DNA of 64,000 nt from Massilia sp. IC2-278 (GTDB lineage: Bacteria; Pseudomonadota; Gammaproteobacteria; Burkholderiales; Burkholderiaceae_D). The notes under the pieces were generated by a model. That model searched no databases, was not told where the DNA came from, and saw only the letters and a program-made list of their open reading frames with translations. The DNA lies in NCBI RefSeq assembly GCF_020708045.1, contig NZ_JAJFES010000001.1, positions 62,001 to 126,000 on the forward strand, read 5' to 3'. Within the stretch, counting starts at the first letter, position 1; each line of letters opens with the position of its first letter. Of the stretch, positions 38,163-45,430 are shown piece after piece. The position numbers were made by a program, and so were the translations under genes.

Positions 38163-39980
38163 ATGCGTGTTCAACCAACCCTGTTGGCCAGCGCGCTGGC
38201 CACCGTATTTGCCAGCGCAGTGGGCGCCCTGTTCGCGAGCGGCGCCGCCGCCGCGCCAATGATGAGCGCGCCCAAAGCAGTCTCGGCGCAAGCAAACGCG
38301 GCGCTGGTCGGCAGGCTGGCGGCCGGACGCGGCGCGCGCGGGCTCGACAGTAACCACGGCTTCGCCATTACCCGGCAGCATCCGGGCGTGCAGGGCACCC
38401 AGGTGGTGCGCGCCGCCCACACCTACAAGGGCTTGCGCGTCTTCGGTTCCGAGTCGGTGGTGGTGCTCGACGCGACCGGCGCCATCGTCTCGGAAGTGGC
38501 GTCGGAGCGGCGCCTGCACCTGGGCCGCGGCAATGCCAACCGCCTGCGCCCGATGACGGCCGACTTCAGCGTCAGGCCGGCCATCTTTTCCAAAGCGGCC
38601 ATCGATGCGGCGCTTGCCGCGACAGCGCCGGCCAGCGCCGCCACGGCCGGGGCGCCGGCGCCAGCCGCCACCCACGTGGCGCCGCCCACCGCCGAACTCC
38701 TGATCTACCCGGTGATGCGCACCGAGCGCACGCCCGGCGCCGCCGACAAGCTCGAAGCGGAACTGAACGCCGTCGACGTGGTCGAGGTGGTCGACCACTA
38801 CGAACTGGCCTACCTGGTGCGCACCCGCATGCAACAAAACGGCAGGCCGCTGTACTTCGATACGATCGTCAGCGCGAAGGATGCCCACATCATCGACCGC
38901 TGGAACATGGTGCAGAGCGTGATCGGCATCGGCAAGAGCCAGTACAACGGCGAAGTGCCGATCAGCACTACCCTGAAGGATGGCAGCTACAGCATGCTCG
39001 ACCCCGAGCGCGGCACCGGCGGCGCCCACGGCGCGATGGCCATCACCAACGCCGATAACAGCAGCAACGCCGGCAAGATGTACACCAATGCCAGCAACAC
39101 CTGGGGCGACGGCAAGCAGTACGTGCGCGGCGGCTCCACCACGAACGAGAACGGCCAGACCGCCGCCGTGAACGCGATGTGGGGCCTGATGAACACCTAC
39201 GATGCGCTGAAGAACGTGCTCGGCTGGCAATCGCTGGACGGCCGCAACACCGCCACCTATATCGCGGTGCACGTCAACAACGCCTACGACAATGCCTATT
39301 ACAGCGACACCTGCGCCTGCATGTTCATCGGCGACGGTTCCAGCTTCACCAGCCTCGGCTCGATCGACGTGATCGGGCACGAGATGGGGCACGGTGTGAC
39401 GGCCGCCACCTCGGACCTGGTGTATTCGGGAGAATCGGGCGGGCTGAACGAATCGAGTTCCGACATCGGCGGCGAGATTGTCGAAGCCTACGCGCGCGCC
39501 GGCGGCAAGGGCGAAGCGATCCCGAACGGCGGCAACGACTGGATGCTGGGCACCGAGATCAGCCGCGAACAGACCCCGCTGCGCTGGATGTACCGGCCCA
39601 GCAAGGACGGCAGCAGCCCGGACGCCTGGAGCACCGCGCTGCGCCGCCTCGACGTCCACTACAGCAGCGGGCCGAACAACCGCATGTTCTACTTCCTGTC
39701 GCAGGGCTCGAAGGCGGAAAAGGATGGCGATTACTACAGCAAGTACCTGGTGAAATCGCCTGGCGCCATGACCGGCATCGGCACCGACAAGGCCTTCAGG
39801 ATCTGGTTCAAGGCGAATACCACCAAGTTCACATCGAGCACGAATTACGCCGGGGCGCGCGAGAAGATGGTCGAGGCGGCGCAGGAACTGTATGGCGTGG
39901 CGAGTGCCGAGGCGATTGCCGTGCAGCGGGCGTATGCCGCCATCAATGTCGGCGCGGATGTGGATGAAGTCGGTCCGTGA
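38163..39980 (+). CDS. Secreted M4-family (thermolysin-like) metalloprotease
   Basis: 605 residues. Signal peptide (MRVQPTLLASALATVFASAV...), a propeptide with FTP/PepSY-type regions (about 40-260), then the M4 catalytic domain. Zinc motif VIGHEMGHGVT at residues 406-410, third ligand in GGLNESSSDIGGEIVE, and the C-terminal VQRAYAAINVGAD end. GGAGACGAG precedes the ATG. The propeptide is an inhibitor/chaperone removed on maturation. Extracellular protein degradation is expected. Confidence 0.94.
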   Translation: MRVQPTLLASALATVFASAVGALFASGAAAAPMMSAPKAVSAQANAALVGRLAAGRGARGLDSNHGFAITRQHPGVQGTQVVRAAHTYKGLRVFGSESVVVLDATGAIVSEVASERRLHLGRGNANRLRPMTADFSVRPAIFSKAAIDAALAATAPASAATAGAPAPAATHVAPPTAELLIYPVMRTERTPGAADKLEAELNAVDVVEVVDHYELAYLVRTRMQQNGRPLYFDTIVSAKDAHIIDRWNMVQSVIGIGKSQYNGEVPISTTLKDGSYSMLDPERGTGGAHGAMAITNADNSSNAGKMYTNASNTWGDGKQYVRGGSTTNENGQTAAVNAMWGLMNTYDALKNVLGWQSLDGRNTATYIAVHVNNAYDNAYYSDTCACMFIGDGSSFTSLGSIDVIGHEMGHGVTAATSDLVYSGESGGLNESSSDIGGEIVEAYARAGGKGEAIPNGGNDWMLGTEISREQTPLRWMYRPSKDGSSPDAWSTALRRLDVHYSSGPNNRMFYFLSQGSKAEKDGDYYSKYLVKSPGAMTGIGTDKAFRIWFKANTTKFTSSTNYAGAREKMVEAAQELYGVASAEAIAVQRAYAAINVGADVDEVGP

Positions 39981-40014
39981 ACCACGTAGCGGCCATTCCA
40001 TCGCCAACGCCAAC

Positions 40015-40206
40015 CGTACGGTGGGCACGCCGTGCCCACGCAGTTACGTGCTCATCTCCCGGACACGTGCCGTGAAATGTCGCTCGCACGGTAACACCAG
40101 GCCACGAAACATCTTCGGCTTTCGGACGCCGCGCGAGCGATCCGTCGCTGCACGTGGCCAACCGCAGACGCCCGTAACCGCGTGGGCACAGCGTGCCCAC
40201 CGTACG
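40015..40206. repeat. REPIN-like element with 34-bp inverted ends
   Basis: Left arm 40015-40048 and right arm 40173-40206 match at 32 of 34 bases as inverted repeats. Each arm is internally palindromic: CGTACGGTGGGCACG then CCGTGCCCACGC. The 124-base centre differs from that of 16201-16343. Lies between convergent protease and M23 peptidase genes. Confidence 0.9.
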
Positions 40207-40250
40207 AACATCGTCATCGTCATCGCCGGAGCACGGTGCAGCGCCCGGCT

Positions 40251-40952
40251 TCAATCCCCCAGCATCGGATACGGATTAACCGGCGTCCCTTTCCACCACT
40301 GCTTCTCCGCCGTCAGCGCCACCACCGCGAAATGCAAATGCGGCGCGTTCGGATCGGCATTCCCGCTTGCCCCCACGTAGCCGATCAGGTCGCCGCGCTT
40401 GAGCTGCTGGCCTTCCTTGATGCCGTCGGCATAGCGCTGCAGGTGGGCATAGTAATAGGCGTGCTTCTCGCTCGGGTCGAACTGGTACAGCGTGATCCCG
40501 CCCGGCTTGCTGTTGAAGAGCTTCACCACGCGCCCGTCGCCCGCCGCGCGTACCGGGGTGCCGGTCGGCGCCATGATGTCGAGCGCCTCGTGATGGCGTT
40601 CCTGGCCGCGCGGCTGGTCGAAGGTGTCGGTAAGCTGGGCAAAGGCGACGCCCTCAACCGGCACCAGCAGCTTGCCGGGCATGTTGCCGTCGGCCGTCAG
40701 TTCCGGCGCCGACGGCGTGCCGGTCGAGGCTTGCGGGGCAGGGCGGATCGGCAGGTCGGCCTCGAGCAGGTCGGTCTGCACCACGGGATTATCCGGCGTG
40801 CCCGTGCCCGCCGCGGGTGCGGCCGGCGGCGCGGGCAGGGCGCCGCCATCGATGACGAAAGGATCGGGCGCATCCGCGATCTGGCGCAGGTAGACGAACA
40901 GCCCACCTGCGCCCACCAGCACGCCCAGCAAGAATGTGACCAGCCATCTCAT
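40251..40952 (-). CDS. M23-family peptidase (LytM domain)
   Basis: 233 residues with one N-terminal membrane helix (WLVTFLLGVLVGAGGLFVYL), a Pro/Ala linker and a C-terminal LytM domain. Zinc-site motifs: HHEALDIMAPTGTPVRAAGD and PHLHFAV; the usual HxGxD reads H-x3-LD. Acts in the periplasm on peptidoglycan cross-links or as an amidase activator. Shares direction with the L,D-transpeptidase upstream, separated by 67 bases. Confidence 0.9.
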   Translation of the reverse strand: MRWLVTFLLGVLVGAGGLFVYLRQIADAPDPFVIDGGALPAPPAAPAAGTGTPDNPVVQTDLLEADLPIRPAPQASTGTPSAPELTADGNMPGKLLVPVEGVAFAQLTDTFDQPRGQERHHEALDIMAPTGTPVRAAGDGRVVKLFNSKPGGITLYQFDPSEKHAYYYAHLQRYADGIKEGQQLKRGDLIGYVGASGNADPNAPHLHFAVVALTAEKQWWKGTPVNPYPMLGD

Positions 40953-41019
40953 GCCCTACCTCCTCGACGAAACGCCCGGCGCCGCGCGCCGGCTGCGGTG
41001 ATACTAGCCTGCTTTGCCC

Positions 41020-42057
41020 TTACTGCTGCAGCACGACGTCGGTGCCGGCCCCCACCACCTGGGCCACCGTGGCGGCGCTCCAGTTGGTCAGGCGGATGCA
41101 GCCGTGCGACTCGGTCTTGCCGATGAACTTCGGCACCGGCGTGCCGTGGATGCCGTAGTGCGGCTTGGACAAGTCGATCCAGGCCACGCCTACCGGATTG
41201 TTCGGGCCGGCGGCGACGGTCGCCTTCTTGTGGCCCGGGTCGGCGTCCCAGAACAGTTTCGGGTTGTAGTTGTAGGTCGGGTTCGGGAACACGCCCTCGA
41301 TCTTCCAGTTGCCGACCGGGAGCGGGTCATGCTCGCTGCCGGTCGAGGCCGGGAACTGGGCGATCAGGCGGTCGGCGCCGTCGAACAGCATCAGCACCTT
41401 GCGGCTGTCGCTGACCACCACCTTGGCCGCCTGCGGCAATGGGGCGCCGCCGTGCACGGCCGGCACCAGGATCTGTTCGCCGGCGCGGGTGAAGTCCTTG
41501 CCCGGGTTCAGGCGCGCCAGCAGGTCCGGGCTGGCATGGAATTTCTCGCCCAGCCCTTCGAGCGGCGAGGCATAGCCCAGCTTGTCGAGCTTGGACTTCT
41601 CCATCATGTCGTCGGGAATCTTCACGAAGGGGCCGTCGACGTCTTCGCCGGTCAGCACATAGGCGGTGAGGGTGGGCGTGGTGTCCTGGTTCAGCAGGTT
41701 CCAAGTGGCGTCGTCGAGCTTGCCGCTGGCTTCGAGGTTGCGGGTCTTCTGGAAGCTGGCCAGGGCCTGGCGCATGTTCGAGCCGTATTCGCCGTCGATT
41801 TCGCCGGGCGAGAAGTACAGGCGGTCGAGCAGGACCTGGGCGCGCAGCAGGCGCTCGAATTCGGCGCGCGCGGCGGCGGCATCGGCTTGCAGGGGCTGGC
41901 CCGGCTGGACGGCGGCGGGTGCTTGCGCGCCTGCCTGCGCACCTGCTTGAGTAGCGGTCGGCATGCCGGGCTGCGGCGCCGAAGCGACCTGGGCGCTGGC
42001 AAGGCTGGCGGCGCCGGCACAAGCGGCGAGGAAAAGTGGGGCGATGATTTTTTGCAT
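41020..42057 (-). CDS. L,D-transpeptidase (YkuD domain) with peptidoglycan-binding domain
   Basis: 345 residues. Signal peptide [19 protein letters not shown]..., peptidoglycan-binding repeat (about 70-120; [20 protein letters not shown]), a LysM-like stretch, and the YkuD catalytic domain with [20 protein letters not shown], where the Cys is the nucleophile. It forms 3-3 cross-links or attaches proteins to peptidoglycan in the periplasm. ATG 42057 fits the signal peptide; the frame extends upstream without family residues. Confidence 0.93.
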   Translation of the reverse strand: MQKIIAPLFLAACAGAASLASAQVASAPQPGMPTATQAGAQAGAQAPAAVQPGQPLQADAAAARAEFERLLRAQVLLDRLYFSPGEIDGEYGSNMRQALASFQKTRNLEASGKLDDATWNLLNQDTTPTLTAYVLTGEDVDGPFVKIPDDMMEKSKLDKLGYASPLEGLGEKFHASPDLLARLNPGKDFTRAGEQILVPAVHGGAPLPQAAKVVVSDSRKVLMLFDGADRLIAQFPASTGSEHDPLPVGNWKIEGVFPNPTYNYNPKLFWDADPGHKKATVAAGPNNPVGVAWIDLSKPHYGIHGTPVPKFIGKTESHGCIRLTNWSAATVAQVVGAGTDVVLQQ

Positions 42058-42181
42058 GGGGCACCTGCGTACGTACTGAAAGAACCCCCAGCGTAGGCGC
42101 GCGGCATTTTCCGGTCTGTGCGGAAACGTACTGAGGCATTGCCACCGCGGCGAAGCGGCCCCCGGCGTTACAATCGGGCGT

Positions 42182-42499
42182 ATGAGCCACGACGCCACTT
42201 CCCATCCTACGCCGCCCGGCACGATCACGCTGCAACCGCTCCACTGCACTTTCCCGACAAACGGCAAGACCATTTTGCAGGCGGCCGAGGCCGCCGGCTT
42301 CGCGCTGCCCAGTTCCTGCCGCAACGGCACCTGCCGCACCTGCATCTGCCGCCTGGAGAGCGGCGCGGTGCGCTACCTGGTCGAGTGGCCGGGGCTGTCG
42401 ATCGAGGAAAAGCGCGAGGACTACCTGCTGCCCTGCGTTGCCGTGCCGGTCGGCGACGTGGTGGTCAAGGCGCCTTTGGCGAAGCCGGCTGCGCGCTAG
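42182..42499 (+). CDS. 2Fe-2S ferredoxin (plant-type)
   Basis: 105 residues. Iron-sulfur ligands in [15 protein letters not shown] (C-x4-C-x2-C) with the fourth Cys in YLLPCVAVP. Soluble electron carrier; the partner enzyme is not adjacent. Its last 35 bases overlap the end of the esterase gene on the other strand. Confidence 0.9.
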   Translation: MSHDATSHPTPPGTITLQPLHCTFPTNGKTILQAAEAAGFALPSSCRNGTCRTCICRLESGAVRYLVEWPGLSIEEKREDYLLPCVAVPVGDVVVKAPLAKPAAR

Positions 42500-43397
42500 C
42501 CGGCGCGGCCGGCTTCGATGGTGCAAGCGCGCGCTCGATGGCGCCCAGCACCTGCGGCCAGGCCGGGGAAGTCGCTGCCACCTCGTCATAGTGGCTGGCG
42601 CCCGGCAGAATCACTACCTCGGCGCGGTCGCCGGCAGCCTGTGCGCGCGCCGCATAGTCGTGGGCCACGCGCGGCGGCGAAATCGTGTCGAGCTCGCCCG
42701 TCACCAGGATCGTGTGGCTGCCGTTGGGCAGCAGTTCGGCGGCATTCGTGTCGGCATACACGTCGGGCCTGCCCTTGCTTGGCGTGCCGGCCAGTTCCGG
42801 CGTATCGCGGCCGCAATTTGCCTTGATCAGTTCGCGCTCGCGGCGCAGATCGGCCAGGCCGCCCAGGCTGACCACGGCCCGCACCGGTAGCATCTGCTTG
42901 CGGTGCAGCACGCTGCCGGCCGGGATGCGTTCGCGCCCGGCAATCCACTGCACCAGCTGGCCGCCGGCCGAGTGGCCGACCGCCACCACGCGCCCGAGGT
43001 CGAGCCGGTGGGCGCCGGCCTGGGCCTGCAGGGTGTCGAGGGCGGCATGCATGTCCTGGTACATGCCGGGATAGCCGCCGCCGGCTTCGTCGACGCGCCG
43101 GTATTCCACGTTCCACACCGCGATGCCGCGCTCGCGCAGCGCGCCGGCCATGTTGCGCAGCTGGGTGATGCCGCCGAACTTGGCCGTCCAGCAGCCGCCG
43201 TGCACCAGCACCGCCACCGGGAAGGGGCCGGCGCCTTGCGGCAGGAACAGCTCGGCATACTGCGAGGGGGCGGGGCCGTAGGCGACGTGGGCGTCCGGCG
43301 CCGGGCCGCTCAGGGCCATGTAGTCGGCCAGCTGCATCGGGGCGGCGCTGGCCGCTGCGGGAAGGACGGCGGAGAGGATCAGGGAACGCAGCTTCAT
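42465..43397 (-). CDS. Alpha/beta hydrolase (esterase-like), exported
   Basis: 310 residues. Signal peptide (MKLRSLILSAVLPAAASAAP), oxyanion motif VLVHGGCWTAKFGG, nucleophile elbow VVAVGHSAGGQLVQW, acid and His in TGELDTISPP and LPGASHYDEVA. Belongs to the esterase/lipase (BD-FAE-like) group. The last 35 bases overlap the ferredoxin gene tail to tail; the overlapping end codes a Pro/Ala-rich tail. Confidence 0.9.
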   Translation of the reverse strand: MKLRSLILSAVLPAAASAAPMQLADYMALSGPAPDAHVAYGPAPSQYAELFLPQGAGPFPVAVLVHGGCWTAKFGGITQLRNMAGALRERGIAVWNVEYRRVDEAGGGYPGMYQDMHAALDTLQAQAGAHRLDLGRVVAVGHSAGGQLVQWIAGRERIPAGSVLHRKQMLPVRAVVSLGGLADLRRERELIKANCGRDTPELAGTPSKGRPDVYADTNAAELLPNGSHTILVTGELDTISPPRVAHDYAARAQAAGDRAEVVILPGASHYDEVAATSPAWPQVLGAIERALAPSKPAAPASAQPASPKAP

Positions 43398-43523
43398 GGT
43401 CGAATTGATGGGGAGAAAACGCCACTATACCGGGGTTTCACGCTCGCGCACGATTGAAAACCCTTGTGGTTCTTCCATGCTAGTCTGCGCCAGACGTCAA
43501 CGTTTTCACAACCACGGAGGACC

Positions 43524-43709
43524 ATGATGAGCCAATCGAAATCGGGCGGCAGCCCGCAGAACAAGCAGTCGGACAACCTGTCGGAAGAAGACCTGCAGAA
43601 GAAACGCGCCGGCAAGGAAGACAAGAGCAGCCACGACGACAAGTCGCGCGTGCGTGCCGGTACCGGCGAAGGCGCCGGCGGCGGCGCCAAGCAGAAGCAG
43701 AACCACTGA
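43524..43709 (+). CDS. Small disordered hydrophilic protein, 61 residues
   Basis: MMSQSKSGGSPQNKQSDNLS onward: rich in S, K, D, E, G, with no hydrophobic core. GGAGG lies 4 bases before ATG 43524. Codon use is normal, supporting coding status. Not recognised; resembles small stress-type hydrophilins in composition only. Confidence 0.7.
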   Translation: MMSQSKSGGSPQNKQSDNLSEEDLQKKRAGKEDKSSHDDKSRVRAGTGEGAGGGAKQKQNH

Positions 43710-43776
43710 AAACGGCATGAGCCGGTGCCCGGGCAACGCGCTTGCGCTGTCCGGCGCCATGACAACAGAAAGGACG

Positions 43777-43953
43777 ATGATGGACATCACCGACCCGCGC
43801 GCGGACCGCGAGACGCTGCGCGCCCACTCGACGCCCGATCCCGAGCAGACCCCGACCCCGCCGACGATTCCGGTTCCCGACGACGTGCCCGATCCGGCGC
43901 ACGCCCCGGTCGAGGAACCCGTGATCCCCGATCCGCCGATCCGCGCGCAATAA
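43777..43953 (+). CDS. Small proline/acid-rich protein, 58 residues
   Basis: MMDITDPRADRETLRAHSTP then a Pro/Asp/Glu-rich tail ending PPIRAQ. AAAGGA precedes ATG 43777. Certainly disordered. It follows the 61-residue gene by 67 bases in the same direction. Family not recognised. Confidence 0.6.
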   Translation: MMDITDPRADRETLRAHSTPDPEQTPTPPTIPVPDDVPDPAHAPVEEPVIPDPPIRAQ

Positions 43954-43996
43954 GAATCGCAATAAAAATCGCAATACAGCCGCAGTAGAAACAGCA

Positions 43997-44018
43997 AGGG
44001 CGGGTTCGACCCCGCCCT
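43997..44018. terminator. Hairpin between convergent small genes
   Basis: AGGGCGGG-TTCGAC-CCCGCCCT, 8-base perfect stem, between the stops at 43953 (plus) and 44066 (minus). Weak T tracts. Confidence 0.5.
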
Positions 44019-44065
44019 CTACCAACTTGGCCCTGTCCCGCACAGGCCTTGTTTTGCCTCTCGTC

Positions 44066-44230
44066 TTACTTCCCGTCCTGCTTCTCGTCCGACTTCAGGG
44101 GCGGGATTTCCTTGATCATTTCCTCGGTTTCCTTTTCGCCCGGTGTTTTCTCGCCGCTGCCGATATCGTCTTCGTGCAGGATGGCGCCGCCTTTGGCTGC
44201 CGGGTCGGTGGTCTGGTGACGTGTGTTCAT
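44066..44230 (-). CDS. Small acidic disordered protein, 54 residues
   Basis: MNTRHQTTDPAAKGGAILHE followed by a Glu/Lys-rich tail ending SDEKQDGK. A good AAGGAGC site lies 6 bases upstream of ATG 44230, the best evidence that it is real. Function unknown. Confidence 0.65.
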   Translation of the reverse strand: MNTRHQTTDPAAKGGAILHEDDIGSGEKTPGEKETEEMIKEIPPLKSDEKQDGK

Positions 44231-44413
44231 GCTGTGCTCCTTTGCTTGCGAATGTTGGAACAATCCTAACAGTCGTAGCGCGAGACCGGCGCGCGCCATC
44301 GATCATGTTGTAATTCACACAAAGTTACAAATATGTTCGGTGCCGAACGTTCCCTGTTTATGGATTTTTTTATAATATCCATTCACAGATGATCGAATTT
44401 CGGAGTAACACAG

Positions 44414-44551
44414 ATGGGCAATTCCCTGCACAACAAGATTTACCTCGGCCGCAACCGCGGCTTCACCTCGCGCCGCTTCCAGGGCGTGCTTGCCGTGGCC
44501 GGCATCGTCGGCGCCGGCCTGGTCTGGATCGCCCTGCGTTCGCTGCGCTGA
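44414..44551 (+). CDS. Small membrane protein, 45 residues
   Basis: MGNSLHNKIYLGRNRGFTSR, then a single hydrophobic helix GVLAVAGIVGAGLVWIALRS. CGGAG precedes the ATG by 8 bases. Arginines on the N-terminal side suggest the N-terminus stays in the cytosol. Not recognised. Confidence 0.65.
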   Translation: MGNSLHNKIYLGRNRGFTSRRFQGVLAVAGIVGAGLVWIALRSLR

Positions 44552-44630
44552 GCCGCCAGCCGATCGCCAAGGTTGCCCCCGGGCGTCGCGGCGGTTACCA
44601 TGACGGCCGCAACGAACCTTGAAAGCGGCA

Positions 44631-45002
44631 ATGAAGAACGAAAAACTGACGACCGACGAATACAACGCGCTGGGAATGATCCGCGGCGGCGTGGCCAGCG
44701 ACCGGGTGAATGCCTGTGTCGGACGCAACGCCAAGCGCCTCGCCGGCCTGAAAATGGTGGCTTACGCCCGCAATGGCCGGCTCGAGCTGACCGAAAAAGG
44801 CGAGCAGGTGCTGTTCCTGCGCAGCTGCGTCGAGGCGCTGAAGGCGCTGACGCAGGACCCGGCAGCCGCCGTCGGCGCCGATGTCGCCGGTTTTCTGATG
44901 CGCAAGAATCACATCGCCGAGCGCGAAGAAGGTGGTTTCAGCGTGACCGCCAAGGGGCAGGAATCGCTGGCGGATATCCTGGCGCAGGAACCGCGCAGCT
45001 GA
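44631..45002 (+). CDS. Uncharacterised protein, 123 residues, winged-helix-like
   Basis: MKNEKLTTDEYNALGMIRGG; segments such as VGRNAKRLAGLKMVAYARNG and LELTEKGEQVLFLRSCVEAL followed by FSVTAKGQESLADIL look like two winged-helix-type helix-turn-strand units, but no family is certain. Weak GAAAG ribosome site. May bind DNA. Confidence 0.65.
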   Translation: MKNEKLTTDEYNALGMIRGGVASDRVNACVGRNAKRLAGLKMVAYARNGRLELTEKGEQVLFLRSCVEALKALTQDPAAAVGADVAGFLMRKNHIAEREEGGFSVTAKGQESLADILAQEPRS

Positions 45003-45010
45003 ATGGCTTG

Positions 45011-45053
45011 AGGAGTAGGTTCCAAGGGGCAGGCTCCAAGGGGCAGGCCTTGA
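45011..45053 (+). repeat. Short tandem repeat downstream of 45002
   Basis: AGGAGTAGGTTCCAAGGGGC is followed by two diverged copies (AGGCTCCAAGGGGC, AGGCCTTGAAGGGC), period 14-15 bases. Non-coding as far as I can see. Confidence 0.6.
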
Positions 45054-45140
45054 AGGGCAAGCTATGCAGGGGCGGGCTGGAAGCCAGCCCTGTTCGCATG
45101 TCACGCGGCGCCCATGCCCACGCGTGAGCGTGACACCAGC

Positions 45141-45359
45141 TTACCCGCGCCGGCGCCGGTGCGGATACACCAGCGTGCGCACCGCAATCTCCGCCGGCAC
45201 GTTCATCGCCGCCAGGAATTCCGCCGCCCGCTGCAAACCCAAAGTCGGGACCGACGCCACCGCCTGGTTCACCAGGTCGCGCGTGCGCAGGTCGGTGCGC
45301 ACCACCCGTGCCTGTGCCGCCGGGCGGGTTTCGAGATCTTCCATGTTCATCCACTCCAC
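45141..45359 (-). CDS. Small uncharacterised protein, 72 residues
   Basis: Reads from GTG 45359 (MEWMNMEDLETRPAAQARVV) or ATG 45350 to 45141; ends in a basic PHRRRRG tail. The middle (LVNQAVASVPTLGLQRAAEF) looks helical. An 18-bp perfect palindrome lies 34 bases upstream. Function unknown. Confidence 0.6.
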   Translation of the reverse strand: MEWMNMEDLETRPAAQARVVRTDLRTRDLVNQAVASVPTLGLQRAAEFLAAMNVPAEIAVRTLVYPHRRRRG

Positions 45360-45392
45360 GTTGCTACGGAAAAGCGCAATTCTAGTGGAATG

Positions 45393-45410
45393 ATGTAGAA
45401 ATTTCTACAT
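45393..45410. promoter_or_regulatory. Perfect 18-bp palindrome ATGTAGAAATTTCTACAT
   Basis: Sits in the 71-base gap between the EAL-protein stop and the 72-residue gene start, in an AT-rich stretch that also has TATAAT (plus strand). Size and symmetry fit a dimeric repressor site. Confidence 0.6.
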
Positions 45411-45430
45411 AGATATAATTATTCTACGGC

